From Geodermatophilus tzadiensis (GTDB lineage: Bacteria; Actinomycetota; Actinomycetes; Mycobacteriales; Geodermatophilaceae): 64,000 nt of DNA. The translations under genes and the position numbers were made by a program. Where the stretch lies: assembly GCF_003002915.1 (NCBI RefSeq), contig NZ_PVTG01000004.1:62001-126000 (forward strand), read 5' to 3'. The notes under the pieces are model-generated. The model was given only the letters and a program-made list of their open reading frames with translations, was not told the DNA's origin and ran no database searches. Positions 8,160 through 17,064 of the stretch are shown here, one piece after another (positions within the stretch are counted from its first letter, which is position 1; each line of letters opens with the position of its first letter).

Positions 8160-9284
8160 GTGAAGACACGCAGTGCCGTACTCCACACGCAGCCCGGCCG
8201 GTACGAGGCCACCGAGGTCGACCTCGACGACCCCCGCGAGGGCGAGCTGCTCGTCAAGATGGCCGCCGTCGGGCTGTGCCACACCGACGACCACGACGTC
8301 CCGCCGGGGTCCGCCCCGCCGCTCCGGCTGCCCCTCGCCGGTGGCCACGAGGGCGCCGGCGTCGTGGTCGGCGTAGGCCCCCACACGCCCGGGTGGGCCG
8401 AGGGCGACCACGTGGTGCTCAGCTTCGTCGCGGTGTGCGGCAAGTGCCGGATGTGCTCCACCGGCCGGCAGAACCTCTGCGACCTCGGCGCGCGCCTGTT
8501 CAGCGGCGCCCGGATCGAGGACCCGACCAGCTTCCGGATGTCCTACCAGGGCAGGCCCGTGGGTCAGGCCTACGGCCTGGCCGCGCTGAGCGAGCACACC
8601 GTCGTCGACGCCCGGTCGGCGGTCAAGATCGACCCGCGCGTGCCGCTGGACAAGGCCGCGCTCGTCGGCTGCGGCGTCCCCACCGGGTGGGGGTCGGTCA
8701 CCCACATGTCCGACGCGCGGGCCGGCGACGTCGTCATCGTCATGGGCGTCGGCGGGGTCGGCATCAACAGCGTGCAGGCCGCGCACGCCATCGGCGCCCG
8801 GGCGGTCATCGCCGTCGACCCGGTCGAGTTCAAGCGGCAGTGCGCCGAGCGGCTGGGCGCGACGCACAGTGCGGCCACCATGGGCGAGGCCACCGAGATC
8901 GCCCGCTCCCTGACCGACGGCCAGGGCGCCGACGCGGCCGTCGTGGCGGTCGGCACCGTCACCGGCGAGCACATCGCCGAGGCGGTGGCCTCGATCCGCA
9001 AGGCCGGCACGGTGGTGCTCACCGGCACCGGGAGCATGCGGAACGGCGGCGGCATCCCGATCAACAACACCATGTTCACGGTCTTCCAGAAGCGGCTGCA
9101 GGGTGCGCTGTTCGGCGGCTGCAACCCGCGGTGGGACATCCCCAGCCTGCTGGCCCAGTACCAGGCGGGCACGCTCAAGCTCGACGAGCTCGTGACGCGG
9201 ACCTACACGCTCGACCAGGTCGCCGACGGCTTCGACGACATGAAGGCGGGCCGGAACATCCGCGGGCTGGTCCTCTTCGACTGA
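8160..9284 (+). CDS. Zinc-dependent alcohol dehydrogenase, NDMA-dependent type
   Basis: 374 aa medium-chain dehydrogenase. Catalytic zinc ligands are Cys40 (GLCHTDDHD) and His63 (GGHEGAG), with a third Cys near 172 (GCGVPTGWG). Structural zinc cysteines are at about 93, 96, 99 and 107. The NAD-binding GVGGVG lies near 198. The overall sequence resembles the actinobacterial NDMA-dependent alcohol dehydrogenase group, whose members hold the nicotinamide cofactor tightly and oxidise alcohols via a redox partner. The assignment to that group rests on overall resemblance. AAGGAG 7 nt before the GTG supports the start. A strong hairpin follows. Confidence 0.88.
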   Translation: MKTRSAVLHTQPGRYEATEVDLDDPREGELLVKMAAVGLCHTDDHDVPPGSAPPLRLPLAGGHEGAGVVVGVGPHTPGWAEGDHVVLSFVAVCGKCRMCSTGRQNLCDLGARLFSGARIEDPTSFRMSYQGRPVGQAYGLAALSEHTVVDARSAVKIDPRVPLDKAALVGCGVPTGWGSVTHMSDARAGDVVIVMGVGGVGINSVQAAHAIGARAVIAVDPVEFKRQCAERLGATHSAATMGEATEIARSLTDGQGADAAVVAVGTVTGEHIAEAVASIRKAGTVVLTGTGSMRNGGGIPINNTMFTVFQKRLQGALFGGCNPRWDIPSLLAQYQAGTLKLDELVTRTYTLDQVADGFDDMKAGRNIRGLVLFD

Positions 9285-9293
9285 TCCGCCCCG

Positions 9294-9333
9294 CCCGGGT
9301 CGTCCCGCCGCACGGGGGACGGGACGACCCGGG
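9294..9333 (+). terminator. Stem-loop terminator after the alcohol dehydrogenase
   Basis: Perfect 13-bp arms CCCGGGTCGTCCC (9294-9306) and GGGACGACCCGGG (9321-9333) with a 14-nt loop, 10 nt after the stop. It lacks a U tract, as is common in actinobacteria. Confidence 0.75.
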
Positions 9334-9356
9334 CCGGACCCGTGCCACCATGCGCC

Positions 9357-9653
9357 ATGAGCAGCAGCGACGTCGCCGTCGAGGTCAGCGCCCTGGCGAT
9401 CAACGTCGTGGTCCCCGAGGACCTGCGCTGGACCGACACCCGGCGCGGCGAGGAGTTCCTGCTGACCACGCTCAACGTCCGCCTGCTGCCCGACGGGCGC
9501 CTCGCGGCGAAGGCCTACGGCCGGCCCACCGCGGGCGGGCGCGGCGCCTACGTCTCCTTCCCCGTCCCCGACCGGGAGGAGCTGGCGGCGCTGGTGTCCG
9601 GGGCCGCCGACCGCGCCGCGCAGCTCTGGTCGGCCCACCGCGGCCCCGGCTGA
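9357..9653 (+). CDS. Hypothetical protein, 98 aa
   Basis: 98 aa from the ATG at 9357 (an upstream in-frame ATG at 9342 falls just after the terminator). The protein reads SSSDVAVEVSALAINVVVPE, then DLRWTDTRRGEEF and YVSFPVPDREEL. It is acidic, with alternating hydrophobic segments suggesting a small alpha/beta domain, and has no signal peptide, membrane helix or recognised motif. I do not recognise the family. It stands between a terminator and a convergent reductase gene. Confidence 0.6.
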   Translation: MSSSDVAVEVSALAINVVVPEDLRWTDTRRGEEFLLTTLNVRLLPDGRLAAKAYGRPTAGGRGAYVSFPVPDREELAALVSGAADRAAQLWSAHRGPG

Positions 9654-9694
9654 GGCCGCGGTCGCCCACAGCGCCGGCCGTCCACCGGCGGTCG

Positions 9695-10288
9695 TCAGCG
9701 CGCGCGGTCGTAGACGGCGCAGTGCGCCCCGGTGTCGGAGACGGTGCTGCCGGTGAGCGCCCAGCGGGCGGCCGACGGGCCGTCGCCGAACAGCCGCGGG
9801 CCGTCGCCGACCACCTCGGGGCACCAGACGACGGCCAGCCGGTCGAGGGCGTCGACGGCCAGCAGCCGGGTGACGACGCTCCCGCCGAGGACCAGGACGT
9901 CGTCCCCGCGGCGGCGGCGCAGGTGGGAGGCGACCTGGGACGGGTCGACCTCGAGCACCCAGGTGTTGTCCCACCCCGGCTCGGTCATCGTGGTGGAGAA
10001 CACGATCTTCTCCACCTGCTCCAGCCAGCTCGCGAACGCGCGGTCGCGGGCGTCGGCGGCGTCGTCGCGGGCCACCGCCGGCCAGGACTCCCGGGCGCGC
10101 ACGAAGTCGCCCTCGCCCAGCAGCGCGGTCGTTGCCGCGGCGTGCAGCCGCTCCCGGTGCTCGCGGACGGCGTCGCTGCCCAGGTGCGGCACCGCCCAGG
10201 CCGGGGCGTCGGAGGCGCCGGCGAGGCGCCCGTCCAGGGTCGCGAGGACGCTGCCGACCAGGGTCCTGCCGCCGTCTGCTCCGGGCAC
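9695..10288 (-). CDS. RibD C-terminal/dihydrofolate-reductase-fold protein
   Basis: 197 aa from GTG 10288 (an in-frame ATG lies at 10321). The start GRTLVGSVLATLDGRLAG, the middle VEKIVFSTTMTEPGWDN and the later DVLVLGGSVVTRLLAVDALDRL with GDGPRLFGD match the RibD_C/DHFR-like family, which binds NADPH. In riboflavin synthesis this domain reduces the ribosyl side chain, but stand-alone actinobacterial homologues near no rib genes, as here, have unknown substrates. The gene is divergent from the flavodoxin-like gene at 10360. Confidence 0.8.
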   Translation of the reverse strand: MPGADGGRTLVGSVLATLDGRLAGASDAPAWAVPHLGSDAVREHRERLHAAATTALLGEGDFVRARESWPAVARDDAADARDRAFASWLEQVEKIVFSTTMTEPGWDNTWVLEVDPSQVASHLRRRRGDDVLVLGGSVVTRLLAVDALDRLAVVWCPEVVGDGPRLFGDGPSAARWALTGSTVSDTGAHCAVYDRAR

Positions 10289-10359
10289 GCGGCCATCAGA
10301 CCAGCGCGGGCCCGGCGGCACCAGCCGGTCGCGGCCCCGCCGTGGGCAGGATGGGCGGC

Positions 10360-10800
10360 ATGCCGCGGCTGCTCGTCGTCCACCACACGCCCTCGCCGAA
10401 CCTGCAGGCGGTGCTGGAGGCGGTCCGCGAGGGCGTGGCGATGGTGGAGGAGGCCGAGCTGACCGAGCGCCCCGCGCTGTCGGCCGGCGCGGCCGACCTG
10501 CTCGCCGCCGACGGCGTGCTGCTCGGCACCCCGGCCAACATCGGCTACATGAGCGGCGCGCTCAAGCACTTCTTCGACACCGTCTACTACCCCTGCCTGG
10601 ACGCCACCGTGGGCCTGCCCTTCGGCGTCTACGTGCACGGCGGCGACGACACCGCCGGCGCGCTCAGGGCCATCGGCACGGTCACCGGCGCGCTGCGGTG
10701 GAGGCAGGTCGCCGCACCGCTGAGCCTCACCGGCGCGCCGAGCAGGGCGGACCTCGAGGCCGTCCGCGAACTCGCCGCGACGGTCGCCGTCAGCCTCTAG
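10360..10800 (+). CDS. Flavodoxin-like NAD(P)H-dependent oxidoreductase
   Basis: 146 aa. The start MPRLLVVHHTPSPNLQAVLE gives the phosphate-binding loop of the flavodoxin fold, and LLGTPANIGYMSGALKHFFD gives the second FMN-contacting loop. It probably binds FMN and acts as a small quinone or flavin reductase, or as an electron carrier; the true substrate is unknown. An ATG at 10351 is an alternative start. The stop codon TAG is part of the -10-like element of the next gene, 10 bp downstream, so the two may share transcripts but also have a separate start. Confidence 0.75.
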   Translation: MPRLLVVHHTPSPNLQAVLEAVREGVAMVEEAELTERPALSAGAADLLAADGVLLGTPANIGYMSGALKHFFDTVYYPCLDATVGLPFGVYVHGGDDTAGALRAIGTVTGALRWRQVAAPLSLTGAPSRADLEAVRELAATVAVSL

Positions 10801-10803
10801 CCT
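10798..10803 (+). promoter_or_regulatory. -10-like TAGCCT embedded in the preceding stop codon
   Basis: TAGCCT includes the TAG stop of the flavodoxin-like gene and lies 7 nt before GTG 10811, with no SD between them. Confidence 0.45.
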
Positions 10804-10810
10804 CCACGGG

Positions 10811-12184
10811 GTGAGCACGCGCCTGGTCGTCATCGGAGGGGACGCCGCGGGTGGCAGCGCGGCGTCGCAGGCGAAGAAGCGGCGGCCCGACCTCGACGTC
10901 GTCGTGTTCGAGCGCGGCCGGGCGACGTCGTACTCCGCCTGCGGCATCCCCTACTGGATCGCCGGCACCGTGGAGCGCGAGGCGCAGCTGGTCGCCCGCA
11001 CGCCCGAGCAGCACCGCGCCGCCGGCCTCGACGTCCGGATGCGCACCGAGGTGGTCGGCATCGACACCGACAAGGGGATCGTGCACTGGCACGACCTGGA
11101 GACCGGCGCCGAGGGCACCGAGCCCTATGACGACCTCGTCTACGCGACCGGCAGCGTGCCGATGCGCCCGCCGGTGGAGGGCATCGACGCGCAGGGCGTG
11201 TACGGGGTGCAGGTGCTCGACGACGGCGTGGCGCTGCGCGCCGAGCTCGACAGCGGGCGGGTGGAGCGGGTGGTCGTCGTCGGCGGCGGCTACATCGGGC
11301 TGGAGATCGCCGAGGCCTGCCGGATCCGCGGGCTGGCGGTCACCGTCGTCGACCTGTCGGCCACGCCGGTGGGCACCTTCGACCCCGACGTCGGCGCGAT
11401 CATCGCCGAGGCGGTCCGCTGCGAGGGCATCGAGCTGGTGCTCAGCGACGGCGTCGCGGCCATCGACGTCGGCCCCGACGGCCGGGCCCGCGCGGTGGTG
11501 ACCCAGAGCGGCCGCGAGCTGCCCGCCGACCTCGTCGTCCTCGGCCTGGGGGTGCGGCCGAACGTGCGGCTGGCCCGGGAGGCCGGCATCCCGCTGGGCA
11601 CCTCGGGCGGCATCGCCGTCGACCAGCGGATGCGCACCCAGGTGCCCGGGGTGTGGGCGGCCGGCGACTGCGTCGAGTCGGTGCACCGCCTGTCCAGGCA
11701 GCGGGTGGTCGTCGCGCTCGGCACCCACGCCAACAAGCAGGGCCGGGTGGCCGGCATCAACATCGGCGGCGGGTACGCCACCTTCCCCGGCGTCATCGGG
11801 ACGGCGATCACCAAGATCTGCGCCACCGAGGCCGCCCGCACCGGGCTGTCGGAGGCCGAGGCGGAGGCGGCCGGGTACTCCTTCGTCACCGCGGCGGTGG
11901 ACTCGACGACCAAGGCCGGCTACTTCCCGGGCGCCAGCCCGATCCGCGTCAAGATGATCGCCGAGCGCCGCAGCGGCCGGCTGCTCGGCGCCCAGGTGGT
12001 CGGCGAGGAGGGCGCGGCCAAGCGGGTCGACGCGCTGGCGATCGCCATCTGGAACGAGATGACCGTCGACGAGGTGCTCTCCCTCGACCTGTCCTACGCC
12101 CCGCCGTTCGCGCCGGTGTGGGACCCGGTGCTCATCGCCGCCCGCAAGGCGTTCGAGGCGGTCGAGGCCGACACCCGCGGCTGA
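10811..12184 (+). CDS. CoA-disulfide reductase-like / NADH oxidase family flavoprotein
   Basis: 457 aa pyridine nucleotide-disulfide oxidoreductase. The N-terminal FAD site is IGGDAAGGSAA. The single redox cysteine is Cys44 in SYSACGIPYW, the hallmark of the CoA-disulfide reductase and Nox/Npx branch. A second Rossmann motif VVVGGGYIGLEIAEAC binds NAD(P)H near 158-173, VWAAGDC is the FAD-ribityl motif near 277, and a dimerisation domain follows (about 330-450). Likely roles are reduction of CoA disulfide or persulfides, or NADH-dependent peroxide or oxygen reduction. Sequence alone cannot separate these. Confidence 0.85.
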   Translation: MSTRLVVIGGDAAGGSAASQAKKRRPDLDVVVFERGRATSYSACGIPYWIAGTVEREAQLVARTPEQHRAAGLDVRMRTEVVGIDTDKGIVHWHDLETGAEGTEPYDDLVYATGSVPMRPPVEGIDAQGVYGVQVLDDGVALRAELDSGRVERVVVVGGGYIGLEIAEACRIRGLAVTVVDLSATPVGTFDPDVGAIIAEAVRCEGIELVLSDGVAAIDVGPDGRARAVVTQSGRELPADLVVLGLGVRPNVRLAREAGIPLGTSGGIAVDQRMRTQVPGVWAAGDCVESVHRLSRQRVVVALGTHANKQGRVAGINIGGGYATFPGVIGTAITKICATEAARTGLSEAEAEAAGYSFVTAAVDSTTKAGYFPGASPIRVKMIAERRSGRLLGAQVVGEEGAAKRVDALAIAIWNEMTVDEVLSLDLSYAPPFAPVWDPVLIAARKAFEAVEADTRG

Positions 12185-12188
12185 CCGG

Positions 12189-13322
12189 TCACCGCAGCGC
12201 CGCGCCCATCCGCTCGACGACCCGTTCGAGCACCGGCGCCGGCGTGGCGAAGTTCAGCCGCACCGCGCCCCGGCCGGCCGCGCCGCACCGCCCGCCGTCG
12301 ACCACCGCGACCCCGGCCCGCTCCAGCAGCAGGTCCCCCGGCCCGTCCACGTCCCACCGCTCGAGCCAGGCCAGGTAGGTGCCCTCCGGCGGGGTGTACC
12401 GGACGCCGGGCAGGTGCGCGGCGACGAGGTCGGCGAGCAGCCGGCGGTGCCCGTCGAGGACGACGAGCAGCTCGTCGAGCCAGGCTCCGCCGTCGGTGTA
12501 GGCCGCGGTGTTGGCGACGGCGCCCAGCGTCGAGGCGCCGTGCTCGACCGGGTGGCCCACCTCCGCCCACAGCGCCGCGTCGGCCTCGTCCGTCAGCACC
12601 AGCTGCGCGCACTTGAGCCCGGGCAGGTCCCAGGCCTTGGACGCCGACGTCGCCGTCACCGCCTGCCGGGCGGGCACCTCGCCCAGCGACGCGTAGGGCA
12701 CGTGCCGGTGCCCCGGGTACACCAGCGGCGCGTGGATCTCGTCGGCGAACACCCGCCCGCCGTGCCGGTCGACCACCTCGGCGACGGCCAGCATCTCCGC
12801 CGGCTCGAGCACCCGGCCGATCGGGTTGTGCGGGTTGCACAGCACCAGCAGGTGCCCGCCCGCGGCGAAGGCGGCGTCGAGCGCGTCGAGGTCGTAGACG
12901 AACCGGTCGCCGTCGCGGGCCATCGGCACCTCGACCACCTCGCGGCCCAGCGCCGGCGGCACCTCCAGGAACGGCATGTAGGCCGGGGTGGGCAGCACGA
13001 CCGGCGAGCCGGGCCGGGAGAGGTGCGTGATCGCGGCGGACAGGCCGGCCAGCACGTCGGGCAGCGGCCGCACCCGCTCCGGCGGCACCGCCCAGCCGTG
13101 CCGGTCGAGCAGGAAGCCGGCGGTGGCCCGCGCCATGTCCGCGGCCAGCCAGTCGGGCAGGTAGCCGAGCAGGCCGCGGTCGACCGCCTCGTGCAGCGCC
13201 CGGGTCACCGCCGGCGCCGTCCCCAGGTCGGACTCGGCCACCCACGCGCCGAGCGCGCCGGGGTGACGGGTCCACTTCAGCCCACCGCGTGCCCGCAGTC
13301 GCTCGATGAGGTCGTCGGCCAC
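12189..13322 (-). CDS. PLP-dependent aminotransferase, MalY/PatB (cystathionine beta-lyase-like)
   Basis: 377 aa from GTG 13322. Fold-type I aminotransferase class I/II: HNP(I) motif NPHNPIGR near 163-170, Asp194 in FADEIHAPL, and PLP lysine Lys229 in SASKAWDLPG. The DEIHAPL and SASKAW(D/N)LPG pair is characteristic of MalY/PatB proteins, which cleave cystathionine or cysteine conjugates (C-S beta-lyase). CAGGAT lies 6 nt before the start and there is no SD. The gene is divergent from the lipid kinase with only 33 bp between the starts. Confidence 0.85.
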   Translation of the reverse strand: MADDLIERLRARGGLKWTRHPGALGAWVAESDLGTAPAVTRALHEAVDRGLLGYLPDWLAADMARATAGFLLDRHGWAVPPERVRPLPDVLAGLSAAITHLSRPGSPVVLPTPAYMPFLEVPPALGREVVEVPMARDGDRFVYDLDALDAAFAAGGHLLVLCNPHNPIGRVLEPAEMLAVAEVVDRHGGRVFADEIHAPLVYPGHRHVPYASLGEVPARQAVTATSASKAWDLPGLKCAQLVLTDEADAALWAEVGHPVEHGASTLGAVANTAAYTDGGAWLDELLVVLDGHRRLLADLVAAHLPGVRYTPPEGTYLAWLERWDVDGPGDLLLERAGVAVVDGGRCGAAGRGAVRLNFATPAPVLERVVERMGAALR

Positions 13323-13355
13323 GTGCCGATCCTGCCCGGCTGCGACGATCCGGGC
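13323..13355. promoter_or_regulatory. 33-bp divergent promoter region, both genes apparently leaderless
   Basis: The minus-strand CAGGAT (13334-13329) lies 6 nt before GTG 13322, and the plus-strand GACGAT (13344-13349) lies 6 nt before ATG 13356. Neither gene has an SD. The -35 regions would fall inside the opposite gene's start, so the two promoters would overlap and exclude each other. Confidence 0.4.
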
Positions 13356-14246
13356 ATGGCGCTGCTCGTGGTGGTCAACCGGTCGGCCGGCACGGCGGAC
13401 GACGAGGCGCTGGACACCGCGCTCGACGTCCTCCGCGACGACACGGACGTCGAGGTGGCCGCCACCGCCGACGCCGCCGAGCTCGACCGGGTGCTGGCCG
13501 GTCTCGACGGCCGCCGGCCGGTGGTGGCCGGCGGCGACGGGTCGCTGCACGCCGCGGTGGCCGCGCTCGACCGCGCCGGTGCCCTCGACCGGCCCCTCGG
13601 GGTGCTGCCCCTCGGGACGGGCAACGACCTCGCGCGGGCGCTCGGCCTGCCGCTGGACCCGGCCGCGGCCGCCCGGGTGGTGCTCGGCGGGACGGCGCGG
13701 CCGCTGGACCTGCTGCGCGACGACGCCGGCGGCATCGTGGTCAACGCGGTGCACGCCGGGGTCGGCGCCGACGCGGGGGAGCGCGCCCACCGGCTCAAGG
13801 ACACCCTCGGCGCGGTCGCCTACCCCGTCGGCGCCGCCGTCGCCGGCGTCACCACCCCCGGCTGGCGGCTGCGGGTGGAGGTCGACGGCACGGCCGTGGC
13901 CGACGGCGGCACCCCCGTGCTGATGGCCGGGGTGTGCAACGGGCCGACGATCGGCGGGGGCACCGCGCTGGCCCCCGACGCCCGCCCGGACGACGGCCTG
14001 GCCGACGTCGTCGTCGTCACCGCGACCGGCCCGGCGGCGCGGGCGGCGTTCGCCGCGGCGCTGGCCACCGGGCGGCACGCCGGGCGCGAGGACGTCGTGG
14101 TCGTCCGCGGGCGGGAGGTGGCGCTGTCCGGCGAGCCGGTCGGGCTCGACGCCGACGGCGAGCTGCAGGACCCGGTGACCGCGCGGACCTGGCGCGTGCA
14201 GCCGGCCGCCTGGTCGGTGCTGGTCCCCTCAGCTCCCGGCCGGTGA
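13356..14246 (+). CDS. Diacylglycerol kinase-family lipid kinase
   Basis: 296 aa. The catalytic domain has NRSAGTADDE near the N-terminus, the ATP-loop motif GGDGS (59-63, usually GGDGT) and LPLGTGNDLARALGLP (about 84-99). The C-terminal beta-sandwich includes GVCNGPTIGGG and ends near LDADGELQDP. The family phosphorylates diacylglycerol, sphingosine or related lipids at the inner membrane face; the substrate cannot be told here. The last 18 nt overlap the convergent luciferase-like gene. Confidence 0.88.
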   Translation: MALLVVVNRSAGTADDEALDTALDVLRDDTDVEVAATADAAELDRVLAGLDGRRPVVAGGDGSLHAAVAALDRAGALDRPLGVLPLGTGNDLARALGLPLDPAAAARVVLGGTARPLDLLRDDAGGIVVNAVHAGVGADAGERAHRLKDTLGAVAYPVGAAVAGVTTPGWRLRVEVDGTAVADGGTPVLMAGVCNGPTIGGGTALAPDARPDDGLADVVVVTATGPAARAAFAAALATGRHAGREDVVVVRGREVALSGEPVGLDADGELQDPVTARTWRVQPAAWSVLVPSAPGR

Positions 14247-15248
14247 CCAGCCCAGCAGCGGGCCCAGCCGGGTGGCGGTGTCGGTGAGGATCTGCTCGTA
14301 GTCGGCCTCGGCGAAGCTGAACGGCAGCGCGAAGACGACCTCGGTGACCTCGCGGAAGCCGGCGTGCGCGTAGAGCGCCTCGGCGACCTGCTCGGAGGTG
14401 CCCACCAGGTCGGGGGCGAACAGCAGCCGGCCCGGGCCCTGCGGGACGCCGACCCGCGGGGCCCGCGCCGCGGCGTAGGCGGCGTAGCGCTCCCGCTGGT
14501 CGGGCGTCGCGGTGTCGGTGGGCACGACCACCAGGCCCTGCGACACCCGCCCGGCGCCCCCCGCCGCCCGGTAGGAGCGGATCTGCCCGGCCTGGATCTC
14601 CGCGAAGTCGGTGCTGCCGCCCTCGGCGCGCACCACGCTGCTGGTCAGCAGGTTCATCCCCGCCCGCCCGGCCCACTCCGCCGAGCGGGTGCTGCCGGCG
14701 CCGTACCAGAGCCGCGCGCGCAGTCCGGGGGAGTGCGGCTGCACCCGGTCCGACCACTCCTCGACCAGGCCCTCGCGGCCGGAGAAGGACGCCGCGGGCT
14801 CCCCGGCGACCAGCCGCAGCAGCCGCTCGACGCGGGTGTGGGTGAGGTCCTCGGCGTCGGCGGTGTCGGGGTAGAGCGCGGCCTTGACGTCGTCCCAGTG
14901 CATCGGCGGGCCGATGCTGACGCCGGGCTGCAGCCGGCCGCCGGAGAGGACGTCGACGGTGGCGAGGTCCTCCGCCAGCCGCAGCGGGTTCTCCCAGCCC
15001 AGCGGGGTGACCGCGGTGCCCAGCGCGATCCGCGAGGTCCGCTGGGTGGCGGCGGCGAGGACGGCGACGGGCGAGGAGATGCCGTACTGCAGGTGCCGGT
15101 GCCGCAGCCACGCGCTGTCGAACCCGAGCCGCTCGCCGAGCTCGACCATCCGCAGCGTGGCCTCGTGGCCGGCGCGCGGGTCGGCCGGGTCGAACGTGCC
15201 GATGGTGAGGAAGCCGAGCTGCTCGAGCGGGGTGCCGGGGGCGGGCAT
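14229..15248 (-). CDS. LLM-class flavin-dependent oxidoreductase (luciferase-like)
   Basis: 339 aa. Bacterial-luciferase-like TIM barrel: LGFLTIGTFDPADP at the first strand, SAWLRHRHLQYGISSPVAVL, then RTSRIALGTAVTPLGWENPLRLAED and GRLQPGVSIGPP, ending with DLVGTSEQVAEALYAHA. Such enzymes use reduced F420 or FMN; the cofactor and substrate are not evident. CACGAT lies 7 nt before the ATG. A second, different LLM protein is at 36.3 kb. Confidence 0.85.
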   Translation of the reverse strand: MPAPGTPLEQLGFLTIGTFDPADPRAGHEATLRMVELGERLGFDSAWLRHRHLQYGISSPVAVLAAATQRTSRIALGTAVTPLGWENPLRLAEDLATVDVLSGGRLQPGVSIGPPMHWDDVKAALYPDTADAEDLTHTRVERLLRLVAGEPAASFSGREGLVEEWSDRVQPHSPGLRARLWYGAGSTRSAEWAGRAGMNLLTSSVVRAEGGSTDFAEIQAGQIRSYRAAGGAGRVSQGLVVVPTDTATPDQRERYAAYAAARAPRVGVPQGPGRLLFAPDLVGTSEQVAEALYAHAGFREVTEVVFALPFSFAEADYEQILTDTATRLGPLLGWSPAGS

Positions 15249-15294
15249 GGGTGCGATCGTGCCCGGCCCCTGACCCGTCCACGCGTGCCCGGGG

Positions 15295-17037
15295 TCAGGA
15301 GGCGGGCGTCACCCGGAGGGCGAGGAGCGCGACGTCGTCGTCGGTGGACCCGGGCACGCCCGTGAGCAGCCGGTCGAGCAGGTCGTCGAGCGACCCGGGG
15401 TCGTCCCCGGCGAGCGCCCCGGCGAGCCGGGCGATGCCGCTGTCGAGGTCGGTGCGGCGCCGCTCGACCAGCCCGTCGGTGTAGAGCAGCACGGTGCTGC
15501 CGGGCGCCAGGCGGGTGCGGTGGGTGGCGCGCGGGCGGTCGGGGTCCAGGCCCACCAGCAGGTCGGGGGGAGAGGCGAGCACCTCGACGGTGCCGTCGGG
15601 ATGGCGCAGCAGCGGCGGCGGGTGGCCGGCGTTGCTCCACGCCAGCACGCGACCGCCGCCGTCGCCGGGGTCCACGCGGGCCACCACGGCGGTGGCCAGC
15701 GCGCCCACCCGGAGCCCGGCCACCGCGGCGTCGAGGCGGCCGAGGGCGCGCTCGGGCGGCTCCCCGGACTCGAAGGCGAAGCCGCGCAGCATCGACCGCA
15801 GCTGGCCCATGGTCGCCGCGGCGCGGACGTCGTGGCCGGTGACGTCACCGATGACCAGCACCGGGGCGCCGGCGGAGTCCTCGAAGGCGTCCCACCAGTC
15901 GCCGCCCACCTGCGCGCCGGCGCTGCTGGGCAGGTAGCGGGCGGCCAGCTCCAGCCCGGGCGGGGCGGGCAGCTCGCCGAGCAGGGCCCGCTGCAGGGTG
16001 GTGGCGACCGACTCCTGCTCGGCCAGCAGCACCGCGCGGGCCACGGCCTGGGCGGTGTACCGGGCGAGGGCCAGGACGAGGCCCTCCTCGGTGGGGGTGA
16101 ACGCCCGCGGCGCGTCCCAGACCAGGCTCAGCGTGCCGGGCACGTCGCCGGCCACCGGCAGCGGCAGGTGCGCCGACGCCTCGAAGGGCACCGGACCCCC
16201 GGCCGCGGACGAGGCCGCAGGGAAGCGCGCCAGCGTGGTGGCGGCGTCGGGCAGGAAGAGCGGGCGGCCGGCCGCCAGCGCCGCCGACGGCGGGTGGTCG
16301 GTCCCGAGCGGCAGCGACGGCCACTCGCCGGCCTCGTCGTCCCGCCGGCCCGCGGCGGGCACCAGCTGCAGCCGGCGGGTGCGCGGGTCGACCAGCCCGA
16401 GGTAGCTCCGCGAGGTGCCGAGGACCTCCGTGGCGGCCGACGTGACGGCGGCGGCGACGTCGGGGAGGGTGACGGCGTCGGCCAGGGACTCGGCGAACCG
16501 CAGCAGCAGGCGGTTCTGCTCGCCGGCCTGCTCCGCGGCCCGGCGCGCCGTCTCGGCGTCCCGGGTGGCGGCGCGCAGCCGGAGCTCCGAGGTGGCGAGC
16601 CCGGCGACCTGGGTGAGCACGGCGACGTCGGTGTCGGTCCACTCGCGCGGCCGGCCGTCGATGGCGCAGACCGCGCCGACGACCTCGCCGTCGGGGCCGA
16701 GCAGCGGCACGCCGCAGTAGGCGATCACGCCGAGGTCGCCGACGGCGCCGTTGTCGGCCAGCACCTCCACCTGGCGGGCGTCGCTGACCACCAGCGGCTG
16801 CGCACTGTGCCGCACGTACTGGCAGAACGAGTGCGACAGCGGGGTGCGCCGGAGGGTCTGCCACGGCAGCGGCAGGCCGACCGCGCCGGGGAAGACCTGC
16901 TCGTCGGGCTCGACCAGGGTCACCAGGGCGGTGGGGACGTCGAGCAGGGTACGGACCAGCGCGACGAGCCGGTCGAAGTCGGCGTCGGCGATCACCGGGT
17001 CGTCGGCCGGCCCGTCCGTGCTGGTCACCGGCACCAC
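15295..17037 (-). CDS. GAF-GAF-PP2C (SpoIIE-type) phosphatase
   Basis: 580 aa from GTG 17037; GTG 17028 is as likely, because TACCGT lies 7 nt before it and no SD is present. GAF 1 (about residues 20-160) includes SHSFCQYVRHSAQPLVVSDA and GVPLLGPDGEVVGAVCAID, the pattern of small-molecule or photoreceptor-type GAF domains. GAF 2 covers about 185-335. The SpoIIE phosphatase (about 365-575) has GGDWWDAFED, VIGDVTGHD, SNAGHPPPLL and YTDGLVERRRTD. It is likely to act on an anti-anti-sigma factor. It has no membrane segment and is separated by 47 bp from the luciferase-like gene on the same strand. Confidence 0.9.
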   Translation of the reverse strand: MVPVTSTDGPADDPVIADADFDRLVALVRTLLDVPTALVTLVEPDEQVFPGAVGLPLPWQTLRRTPLSHSFCQYVRHSAQPLVVSDARQVEVLADNGAVGDLGVIAYCGVPLLGPDGEVVGAVCAIDGRPREWTDTDVAVLTQVAGLATSELRLRAATRDAETARRAAEQAGEQNRLLLRFAESLADAVTLPDVAAAVTSAATEVLGTSRSYLGLVDPRTRRLQLVPAAGRRDDEAGEWPSLPLGTDHPPSAALAAGRPLFLPDAATTLARFPAASSAAGGPVPFEASAHLPLPVAGDVPGTLSLVWDAPRAFTPTEEGLVLALARYTAQAVARAVLLAEQESVATTLQRALLGELPAPPGLELAARYLPSSAGAQVGGDWWDAFEDSAGAPVLVIGDVTGHDVRAAATMGQLRSMLRGFAFESGEPPERALGRLDAAVAGLRVGALATAVVARVDPGDGGGRVLAWSNAGHPPPLLRHPDGTVEVLASPPDLLVGLDPDRPRATHRTRLAPGSTVLLYTDGLVERRRTDLDSGIARLAGALAGDDPGSLDDLLDRLLTGVPGSTDDDVALLALRVTPAS

Positions 17038-17064
17038 GGTAGCCGGGGGCGGGGACGGTCCCGC

